Source of the DNA: Firmicutes bacterium UBA5301
GTDB taxonomy: Bacteria; Bacillota; UBA5301
Length of the DNA: 5,034 nucleotides
Reading direction: 5' to 3'
Assembly: GCA_002408345.1 (NCBI GenBank)
Contig: DHRX01000124.1
Span: forward strand, 1-5,034
In this document: piece after piece, positions 1 through 5,034 of the stretch
Layout of the letters: each line of letters starts with the position of its first letter
Numbering within the stretch: the first letter of the stretch is position 1
Notes under the pieces: model-generated
Told to the model about the DNA's origin: nothing
The model's database searches: none
Seen by the model: the letters and a program-made list of their open reading frames with translations, nothing else
Program-made: the position numbers and the translations under genes

Positions 1-93
1 CAAAACCAGTAAACGAGCTGAATCCCGAGGCTCAACCGGATGTTGGGCAGTCAACTCTTCAGGTAAATAGTAGTTAAACTGCTCTGTCTGCAT
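1..93 (-). CDS. queA: QueA N-terminus, S-adenosylmethionine:tRNA ribosyltransferase-isomerase (partial, runs off left edge)
   Basis: An open frame starts with ATG at 93 and continues through 31 codons to the window edge, so only the N-terminus is visible. It reads MQTEQF, then NYYLPEELTAQHPVEP, then RDSARLLVL. This matches the conserved QueA opening (F-x-x-x-LPE-x-LIAQ-P-x-x-x-RD-x-SRL-x-VL, as in B. subtilis QueA); only LIAQ has become LTAQ. QueA transfers and isomerises the ribosyl part of S-adenosylmethionine onto preQ1 at position 34 of tRNAs with GUN anticodons, giving epoxyqueuosine in the cytoplasm. The start is 8 bases after the era stop codon. The only nearby purine-rich stretch (96-100, AAGGG) is just 2 bases from the ATG, so translation probably depends partly on coupling to era. 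The start is fixed by the family motif beginning at residue 6. A QueA paralogue with another substrate cannot be excluded from 31 residues. Confidence 0.85.
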   Translation of the reverse strand, partial: MQTEQFNYYLPEELTAQHPVEPRDSARLLVL

Positions 94-101
94 AACCCTT
101 T

Positions 102-989
102 TTAGGTCTCTCTTCCTAATCCCAAATTTTGCAGGGTACCCTCGGTATCCCGCCATTTTTCTTTAACTTTAACCCATAAATCTAAGTAGACCTGAGTACC
201 AACAAAATGTTCTATCTTACCCCGGGCGCTGATCCCAATATTTTTAATCATTGTACCCTTATGGCCCAAAATAATTTTCCGCTGGGATAACCGCTCAACA
301 TAAATAACCGCCCTGATTGCGGTGAGGTTCTTAGCCGGCCTATATTTAAACTCTTCAACTTCTACGGCTACCGAGTGGGGTATTTCTTCCCGGGTTAATT
401 CCAGGATTGATTCCCTAATTAGTTCAGCAGCAATAACCCGCTCCGGTTGGTCGGTAACGCTATCGGTCGGATAATACTGGGGGCCTACCGGTAACCTTGC
501 AAAAATGGCGGTAACTAATTCCGCGAGACCTCCCCCCGTTAAAGCAGAAACAGGAAAAAACAGCTTGGAATCAACACCATCTGGGGGTAATAAGCGTTCG
601 GTTAGTAAATCGATCTTATTGGCTACAACCAAATAGGGGGCCTCACCCCTAGACCGCTGCAGCTCCTCTTCTACCTCTCCCCAGCCTTGGCTCGCATCGT
701 AGATTATCAGGGCAACATCGGCATCGCCCATACTACGCTTAGCCTTAAAAACCATGTGTTCGCCTAAACGGTGCTTGGGCCTGTGAATACCTGGAGTATC
801 AACAAAAATAATTTGGCCCTGGTCTGTGGTGTAAATACCCCGAATCAAAGTCCGAGTCGTCTGGGGTTTCGGCGAAACAATAGCAATTTTCTGCTGTAAA
901 ACAGCATTGAGTAGCGTCGATTTACCTACATTTGGTCGTCCTAATAAAGCAATAAAACCTGATTTAAAAGTATCGGCTTTACATGTCAT
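102..989 (-). CDS. era: GTPase Era
   Basis: This is a complete 295-residue Era, close to the usual length of about 300. Era is an essential GTPase that binds 16S rRNA near its 3' end and assists 30S subunit assembly. The N-terminal GTPase domain shows G1 GRPNVGKS (17-24), the switch I QTTR (43-46), G3 DTPG (64-67), G4 NKID (124-127) and G5 SAL (148-150). The C-terminal KH RNA-binding domain (about 185-285) has the IPHSVAVEVEEF segment (203-214) and the GxxG loop GHKG (242-245), ending in the family's KEKWRD (276-281). The start ATG at 989 lies inside cdd, giving an 11-base overlap, and the protein begins 10 residues before GFIALLG, as is normal for Era. No good Shine-Dalgarno precedes this ATG, so re-initiation after cdd is likely. 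One small difference is QTTRT where QTTRN is common. Family assignment is certain; translation control is inferred. Confidence 0.98.
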   Translation of the reverse strand: MTCKADTFKSGFIALLGRPNVGKSTLLNAVLQQKIAIVSPKPQTTRTLIRGIYTTDQGQIIFVDTPGIHRPKHRLGEHMVFKAKRSMGDADVALIIYDASQGWGEVEEELQRSRGEAPYLVVANKIDLLTERLLPPDGVDSKLFFPVSALTGGGLAELVTAIFARLPVGPQYYPTDSVTDQPERVIAAELIRESILELTREEIPHSVAVEVEEFKYRPAKNLTAIRAVIYVERLSQRKIILGHKGTMIKNIGISARGKIEHFVGTQVYLDLWVKVKEKWRDTEGTLQNLGLGRET

Positions 990-1377
990 CCGCAGTAAAC
1001 GCCAAGGGGAGTAAGTCAGAAATTTTAACCACCTTGACCGCTCCTCTCACATTAGCTAGCACTACATCAATATCCCCGCCCCATTCCCGAATAACCTGGC
1101 GACATATTCCACAGGGCGTGCAAACATCAGGGGTATCGGCGATACAACAAATCGCTTTAAACTCTCGTTCGCCTTCGGAAACAGCTTTATAAATTGCAGT
1201 TCGCTCAGCACAACAGGTAGCCCCTGAGCTAGCTGCTTCAATATTACAGCCAGAATAGATTCGACCAGAACTGGTTAAAACCGCGGCTCCCACCGGAAAG
1301 CCGCTATAAGGTGAGTATGAATTTTCCCGGGCTTTTGTAGCAGCTTCTAGCAATTTCGTTACCATCTGTTCATCCAT
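979..1377 (-). CDS. cdd: Cytidine deaminase
   Basis: This is a complete 132-residue homotetrameric-type cytidine deaminase, which hydrolyses cytidine and deoxycytidine to uridine and deoxyuridine in pyrimidine salvage. The zinc site is intact: C56 and catalytic E58 in CAERTA (56-61), and C89 and C92 in PCGIC (88-92). The ribose-binding N45 and E47 are present in GCNIE (43-47), and SGFPVGAAV (25-33) is the usual N-terminal strand. The C-terminal LLPLAFTADDM resembles the family LLP-x-x-F-x-x-EDL tail, with the conserved F at 127. The loop before the zinc site is unusual: E47 is followed by AASSGATC rather than the common NASYG-type sequence, so the usual Asn and Tyr are absent. The ATG at 1377 has a strong SD (AAAGGGGG) overlapping the stop of the DUF502 gene 14 bases upstream. 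The era start overlaps its 3' end. Confidence 0.97.
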   Translation of the reverse strand: MDEQMVTKLLEAATKARENSYSPYSGFPVGAAVLTSSGRIYSGCNIEAASSGATCCAERTAIYKAVSEGEREFKAICCIADTPDVCTPCGICRQVIREWGGDIDVVLANVRGAVKVVKISDLLPLAFTADDM

Positions 1378-1385
1378 ACAAAACG

Positions 1386-1393
1386 CCCCCTTT
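1386..1393 (-). promoter_or_regulatory. Ribosome binding site of cdd
   Basis: AAAGGGGG on the minus strand ends 8 bases before the cdd ATG at 1377 and shares bases with the TAA stop of the DUF502 gene (1392-1394). It is one of the strongest SD matches in the window, and it supports the chosen cdd start over the out-of-frame ATG at 1373. Confidence 0.75.
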
Positions 1394-2021
1394 AGATATT
1401 TAACTTAGCGGGTTGAATTTTATATTCAGGAGCAATAATACCACCGGAAACCACTAATTTCAAGCCATCCTCAACGCTCATGTCCAGAACTACAACATCT
1501 TCACGGGGAACGAACAACAGATACCCCGAAGTCGGATTGGGGGTAGTCGGTAAAAAGACACTCATTACATTCTCCTTCGTTTTTGCCTGAACCTCTCCGT
1601 TACTTTCTGCTGTAATAAAGCCGATAGAGTAGATACCTTTACGTGGATACTCAATTAATACTACACGTTTAAAGGCCATGTTTTTGCCACCATGCATAAA
1701 GGCATCTACTATTTGTTTCACAGTAAGATAAATACTGCGTACTAAAGGGATCCGCACTACAATTCGTTCACCAAACCCAATTAATTTTTTCCCTACATAA
1801 TTGGCTGCGAAAAGGCCGGTAGAAATAATTACAGCTAAAGAAGCCAATAAACCAATACCCGGAATACGCCGCCCAGTATAATAAGCGATGGCATTGCCAA
1901 GAATTGAATCAAGGCTTTTAAACCCGACCCCAATAATATATAAAGTAACTACTACAGGAAGCCAAATTAATAATCCAGTAATAAAGTAATTCCGTACCCG
2001 ACGGGGCAAACTTGTAGCCAT
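1392..2021 (-). CDS. DUF502 family integral membrane protein
   Basis: This is a 209-residue DUF502 protein, a family found across bacteria and in plants as the COV/LCV proteins; its biochemical function in bacteria is not established. A basic N-terminus (PRRVRNYF) precedes TM1 (about 12-34) and TM2 (about 57-76, after RRIPGIG). A soluble C-terminal part follows, with the family signatures IPLVRSIYLTVKQ (91-103), VFLPTTPNPTSGYL (155-168) and MSVEDGLKLVVSGG (181-194). By the positive-inside rule the N-terminus and C-terminal domain are probably cytoplasmic. The start is ambiguous: GTG at 2024 is followed directly by ATG at 2021. I chose ATG because the GGAGG at 2031-2035 is then 9 bases away, although GTG at 6 bases is also workable. 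It lies 6 bases after dgkA and 14 before cdd, so it is a member of the operon, although B. subtilis has no gene at this point. Confidence 0.92.
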   Translation of the reverse strand: MATSLPRRVRNYFITGLLIWLPVVVTLYIIGVGFKSLDSILGNAIAYYTGRRIPGIGLLASLAVIISTGLFAANYVGKKLIGFGERIVVRIPLVRSIYLTVKQIVDAFMHGGKNMAFKRVVLIEYPRKGIYSIGFITAESNGEVQAKTKENVMSVFLPTTPNPTSGYLLFVPREDVVVLDMSVEDGLKLVVSGGIIAPEYKIQPAKLNI

Positions 2022-2027
2022 CACTGC

Positions 2028-2384
2028 TTACCTCCACAAATGTCTTCCAAAAATTATGATTCCTTGGATTACTGCGGTAATAACCGCCAAAAGTACCGCC
2101 CCTGCTGCCACATTCTTAGCCCGACCAGCTATCGGATGCAAGTCCGGGGAAACTAAATCTACTACAGCTTCGATAGCGGTATTAAAAGTCTCAGCAACTA
2201 CAACTAGACCTATAGCAAAAAGCACTAGCGCCCACTCTAGCCAGTTTAGCTGAAAATAAAAACCAGCTAACAATACCAGTACTGTTGCTACAAGATGAAT
2301 TTGCATATTACGCTGACTAACTACGGTTTCCTTAAGGCCCTGCCCTGCAAAGCCAAAACTTTGCCATAAGTTTTTACTTTTCAT
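2028..2384 (-). CDS. dgkA: DgkA family lipid kinase (diacylglycerol or undecaprenol kinase)
   Basis: This is a complete 118-residue member of the small trimeric DgkA family, which phosphorylates lipid alcohols with ATP at the membrane. Gram-positive members such as B. subtilis DgkA act mainly on undecaprenol, so that is the likelier substrate. Three membrane helices fit about 31-46, 49-66 and 93-112, after an amphipathic N-terminus. The hallmark AETFNTAIEAVVDL (64-77) retains E65, N68 and E72, which align with E. coli E69, N72 and E76. K90 aligns with K94. Two acidic active-site positions are amides here: Q24 in SQRNMQIH aligns with E. coli E28, and N91 in RAKNVAAGAV aligns with D95. Loss or change of activity is possible, but they may be normal for a subfamily. 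The ATG at 2384 overlaps the ybeY end by 11 bases and has the SD AAGGA (2393-2397) with 8-base spacing. Confidence 0.95.
   Translation of the reverse strand: MKSKNLWQSFGFAGQGLKETVVSQRNMQIHLVATVLVLLAGFYFQLNWLEWALVLFAIGLVVVAETFNTAIEAVVDLVSPDLHPIAGRAKNVAAGAVLLAVITAVIQGIIIFGRHLWR
2031..2035 (-). promoter_or_regulatory. Ribosome binding site of the DUF502 gene
   Basis: GGAGG on the minus strand is formed by the last two sense codons of dgkA (TGG AGG). It sits 6 bases from the GTG at 2024 and 9 bases from the ATG at 2021, so it fits either start, with ATG slightly preferred. Confidence 0.7.
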
Positions 2385-2883
2385 TGCTGGGGTCCTTAGT
2401 TCTGGTCAAACCAACCGCAGCCAAATATTGTTCCTCTCTATCCCGCATCTGTACTCGATCCTCTTCTTGGAGATGATCATAGCCTAAAAGATGGAGTAAG
2501 CCATGTAGAAAAAGAAAGCTAATTTCCCGTTGTAAAGGGTGACCATACTCGTCGGCCTGCCGAATTGCTGTATCCAGAGAAATAACAATATCCCCTAACA
2601 GTAAAGTCTCCTCTTCTACACCCTGTAAATACCCCGGTTGAGAAAACTCATACATCGGAAAGGATAAAACATCAGTCGGAGTATCTTTTTCGCGATAATC
2701 CCGATTTAATTCTTGAATACGCTTATCATCAACAAAGACCAGACTAACCTCAGCATCCCGGTTTAACTCTGCGGTCACTACTTTTTGGGTTAACCCTTCC
2801 AAACTGTTAATCCAAACACGGTCAACTTCTAATTCAGAGTGCTCATTGCTGACCACTAGTTCACCAAAGATCCTTTCTCTCAT
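2374..2883 (-). CDS. ybeY: Endoribonuclease YbeY (rRNA maturation factor)
   Basis: This is a complete 169-residue YbeY (UPF0054), a metal-dependent single-strand endoribonuclease involved in 16S rRNA 3'-end maturation and 70S quality control. The metal site HGLLHLLGYDH (127-137) gives H127, H131 and H137 in the H-x3-H-x5-H pattern. The other family block, LNRDYREKDTPTDVLSFP (59-76), contains the conserved R64 and the TDVLSFP strand, and LLGDIVIS (95-102) is the usual segment between them. Family members often begin near LVVSN (9-13), so there are about 8 extra N-terminal residues. I kept ATG at 2883 because it overlaps the pgpH stop as ATGA and has GAGGA at 2891-2895 with 7-base spacing. A GTG at residue 10 is the alternative. 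Era is encoded in the same transcript and acts on the same rRNA end, which fits a shared role. Confidence 0.97.
   Translation of the reverse strand: MRERIFGELVVSNEHSELEVDRVWINSLEGLTQKVVTAELNRDAEVSLVFVDDKRIQELNRDYREKDTPTDVLSFPMYEFSQPGYLQGVEEETLLLGDIVISLDTAIRQADEYGHPLQREISFLFLHGLLHLLGYDHLQEEDRVQMRDREEQYLAAVGLTRTKDPSNEK
2393..2397 (-). promoter_or_regulatory. Ribosome binding site of dgkA
   Basis: AAGGA on the minus strand lies within the ybeY coding sequence, 8 bases before the dgkA ATG at 2384. It supports the 11-base overlap of dgkA with ybeY as the real gene arrangement. Confidence 0.65.
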
Positions 2884-5034
2884 CGTCCTTTCCTCGCTTC
2901 CATTTCCTTAATCAGCTTTTCAGGGTACTCAACTCGAGCGTGGAAAATACCGGAAAATACCCGCACAAAGCTATTGGCAACTGTATCTAAATCCCTTAAA
3001 GTTAAGTCGGACTCGTCTAATTCCCCTGATTCTAGCCGTTCCTTGATAATTTTGCGTACCATCGCCTCAATCCGGCCAGGGGTTGGTTTCTGCATCGAAC
3101 GAACCGCAGCCTCTGCGGCATCGGCTAACATAACCAAAGCCGCTTCTTTGGTTTGAGGCTTAGGGCCGCTATACCGGAAATCTTGTTCCAAAACGTTGGT
3201 ATCCTTTTCGTTTTCCTGGGCCCGATAAAAGAAAAACTTAACTAAATCCGTACCATGGTGCTGCTGAACAATATCAACTATCTGCGGCGGAAGCTTGGCC
3301 TCCCGAGCCATCTCTACCCCGTCTTTAACGTGGGAAGTTATAATTAGGGTACTCAAACTAGGAGAAATTTTATCATGGGGGTTTTCCTGAGCAAACTGGT
3401 TCTCCACAAAAAAGTAAGGGCGTTTTAGTTTCCCAATGTCATGGTAATAAGCACCGACCCGCACTAGTAACGGATCAGCGTTAACCGCCTCAGCAGCCGC
3501 CTCAGCCAAATTGGCTACCATCAAACTATGGTGATAAGTACCTGGGGCTTCGACTAAAAGCCTCTTAATTAGCGGTTGGTTGGGGTTTGAAAGTTCCAGT
3601 AATTTTATTGAAGAAGTAATCCCAAATAGGCTTTCTAAATAAGCCAAGGAACCGATAGCCAAAATAGAAGAAGCAATTCCATTAACTAACCCTAAATAAC
3701 TCTGTTTAATTACACCTAATTCATTCTGAAAGAGCCCAATTCCTAAAATAGTAAAGAAAGTTACCCCCGCCACAATCCCGCCGGCTCGCATTAGATCACT
3801 ACGTTGGCTCACTTTCGAGACACTAAAAATAGCGGTTAGCCCGCCTACTAATGCTACGACCATAAAGCGAAAATCGCCACCGGTAACTGTACCGACAAAA
3901 ACACTAAGAACAAATGTCGTTAGCATTGCAATCCGAGAGTCTACTAAAATAGCTATTAACATCGTCGCAAAGGCTACCGGTATCATATAACCGATGCCGG
4001 GCCACGGAATTGAAGCCATAATCTTAGCCGCAAAGGTTAGAACAACCAGAATTAGCCCTAGTAACGCTACAAGAGATTCATCCTGAAGAATTTGGGGCTC
4101 ATACTGGTAAATATAAACGGCCAATAAAGCGACCATGGTAACTGTTAATAAAATTACGCCAAAAACTGTAGCCCACCCAGTTTCACCGCGTTGTAACCCT
4201 AATTCTCTAAGAATTCGCAGATCATCTTTATCAATAATATCCCCACGCCGGACTATCGCTTGTCCCTTCAAAATTCGTACCGGTTCAACCGACTGCCGAG
4301 CTACCTCTTTAGCCCTCTGTAACGTCTCTGGATCTATTACTAAATTAGGCCTAATTAGTTCAACAATAATAGTTGCTGTCGGTTCAATCGGTTGTAACCC
4401 GTTAATGCGTTTGGCATATTCCGTCTTAATTTGCTGTCGTGCTTTATCTAAATTTTCCGGAGTTAACCGTTCCGATAAAAGATAGGTATTAAGAAGAGAA
4501 GTAGCAATCCGCTTTTGGCTAGGCAAAATTTTCGAACTACCCTTCAGTTCACGCAAGGTCTGCTCCTTAACTTGGATTCCACTGGTTTCAGTTATTAGTT
4601 TTTTAGCATTTTCCAGGAGCTGACGTTCTTGTTCCCCATACTCTGTTTCTTCTAACTCAGCAGGCAATTGTTCCAAATTAATAGCGGTTTCGCTGAGAAT
4701 TTGGAAAACAGCCTCGAGAACATCGGTTGCCTTCTGAGCTATTTCCCGATTAATTACATAATTAGTAGGATCTTCTCGGATTAATTTAATCGCCTGCTCC
4801 TCGGCTGACTGGCGCAACACTTCTGTTCCTGCTTCATCAATTATTGTACGAGGAGCTTGAATATCCCGAGGCGCAACTTGTCCAACTTGCAAATTGACCT
4901 GTCTTGGCTCTAAATTTGCGGCTAAAACAGTACACAAGGCGATAGTAATTATGGCCCCTAGTACCCAGCTTTTTTTCAAATACGTAGTAAGATGAACCGC
5001 ATTTTCACGGCTAAAATATCCTTTAACAACTTGC
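2880..5034 (-). CDS. pgpH: PgpH (YqfF) cyclic-di-AMP phosphodiesterase, 7TM-HD membrane protein; 5' end probably beyond right edge
   Basis: This HD-domain phosphodiesterase family hydrolyses c-di-AMP to pApA at the membrane. Numbering from the TTG at 4979, a first helix (about 5-21) is followed by an extracytoplasmic 7TMR-HDED domain (about 28-260, opening VGQVAPRDIQAPRTI). Seven more helices lie near 270-290, 302-320, 328-346, 349-367, 370-385, 400-417 and 430-450. The cytoplasmic HD domain keeps its metal ligands: H484 in TYHHS, H513 and D514 in YHDIGK, H550 in SHVKDG, H574/H575 in QQHHGT and D620 in LADAAE. TTG gives 699 residues but has no SD. The frame stays open for 18 more codons to the edge with no ATG, GTG or TTG, and reads plausibly (GYFSRENAVHLTTYLKKS) as the basic cytoplasmic leader before TM1. 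The total would be at least 717, close to B. subtilis YqfF (about 711). I therefore treat it as 5'-partial. Its TGA overlaps the ybeY ATG; phoH is the expected gene upstream. Confidence 0.95.
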   Translation of the reverse strand, partial: QVVKGYFSRENAVHLTTYLKKSWVLGAIITIALCTVLAANLEPRQVNLQVGQVAPRDIQAPRTIIDEAGTEVLRQSAEEQAIKLIREDPTNYVINREIAQKATDVLEAVFQILSETAINLEQLPAELEETEYGEQERQLLENAKKLITETSGIQVKEQTLRELKGSSKILPSQKRIATSLLNTYLLSERLTPENLDKARQQIKTEYAKRINGLQPIEPTATIIVELIRPNLVIDPETLQRAKEVARQSVEPVRILKGQAIVRRGDIIDKDDLRILRELGLQRGETGWATVFGVILLTVTMVALLAVYIYQYEPQILQDESLVALLGLILVVLTFAAKIMASIPWPGIGYMIPVAFATMLIAILVDSRIAMLTTFVLSVFVGTVTGGDFRFMVVALVGGLTAIFSVSKVSQRSDLMRAGGIVAGVTFFTILGIGLFQNELGVIKQSYLGLVNGIASSILAIGSLAYLESLFGITSSIKLLELSNPNQPLIKRLLVEAPGTYHHSLMVANLAEAAAEAVNADPLLVRVGAYYHDIGKLKRPYFFVENQFAQENPHDKISPSLSTLIITSHVKDGVEMAREAKLPPQIVDIVQQHHGTDLVKFFFYRAQENEKDTNVLEQDFRYSGPKPQTKEAALVMLADAAEAAVRSMQKPTPGRIEAMVRKIIKERLESGELDESDLTLRDLDTVANSFVRVFSGIFHARVEYPEKLIKEMEARKGR
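2891..2895 (-). promoter_or_regulatory. Ribosome binding site of ybeY
   Basis: GAGGA on the minus strand lies within the last codons of pgpH, 7 bases before the ybeY ATG at 2883. It decides for this start over a GTG nine codons downstream, where the protein would begin nearer the family's usual first strand. Confidence 0.7.

Noticed and set aside
983..1192. Plus-strand open frame of 69 codons opposite cdd
   Set aside because: It lies wholly antisense to a well-supported cytidine deaminase, has low-complexity Ser/Thr content and no recognisable domain.
1109..1245. Extra cysteines of Cdd (C44, C55, C77, C78, C86) as a second metal site
   Set aside because: Their spacing matches no known metal motif, and the ordinary single zinc site explains the conserved ligands.
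1378..1391. Possible internal promoter or terminator between the DUF502 gene and cdd
   Set aside because: The gap is only 14 bases and is filled by the cdd ribosome binding site; no hairpin with a T-run is present.
2056..2253. Plus-strand open frame of 65 codons opposite dgkA
   Set aside because: It is antisense to a clear DgkA, its Ala/Thr/Ser bias is what a reversed membrane-protein gene produces, and it has no motif.
2974..3156. Plus-strand open frame of 60 codons opposite the HD domain of pgpH
   Set aside because: It is a shadow of the conserved HD coding region with no recognisable family.
4135..4485. Plus-strand open frame of 116 codons opposite the extracytoplasmic domain of pgpH
   Set aside because: Despite its length it mirrors a conserved gene in the opposite strand, shows no domain, and there is no room for its own promoter outside pgpH.

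Overview
The window is a compact bacterial housekeeping operon in which every gene reads on the minus strand, so transcription runs from high to low coordinates. Gene order in the direction of transcription is pgpH (yqfF, open to the right edge), ybeY, dgkA, a DUF502 membrane protein, cdd, era and the first 31 codons of queA, which runs off the left edge. The core order pgpH-ybeY-dgkA-cdd-era is the classic Firmicutes yqfF-yqfG-dgkA-cdd-era cluster, so the source is most likely a member of the Firmicutes. The DUF502 gene and the moderate base composition would suit a clostridial or Peptococcaceae-like lineage, but the genus cannot be read from this sequence.

Layout: 2880-5034 holds PgpH, a membrane c-di-AMP phosphodiesterase. 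2374-2883 holds YbeY, a 16S rRNA maturation endoribonuclease. 2028-2384 holds a DgkA-type lipid kinase. 1392-2021 (or 2024) holds the DUF502 protein. 979-1377 holds cytidine deaminase. 102-989 holds the GTPase Era, and 1-93 the N-terminus of QueA. Neighbouring genes overlap by 4 or 11 bases or are separated by 6-14 bases. Five of the six junctions carry an SD or SD-like motif inside or at the end of the upstream gene, or an overlap that suggests translational coupling. There is no gap large enough for an internal promoter or terminator. I see no RNA gene, repeat, insertion sequence, CRISPR array or riboswitch.

Functionally, the operon combines ribosome and 30S maturation (YbeY, Era), tRNA modification (QueA), second-messenger turnover (PgpH), lipid-carrier or phospholipid recycling (DgkA) and pyrimidine salvage (Cdd). 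Nothing here looks like a new defence or mobile system. The points worth a second look are modest: charge-neutralising changes at two active-site positions of DgkA, queA directly after era where B. subtilis has yqzL and recO, a DUF502 gene inserted between dgkA and cdd, an unusual active-site loop in Cdd, and the unresolved true start of pgpH.
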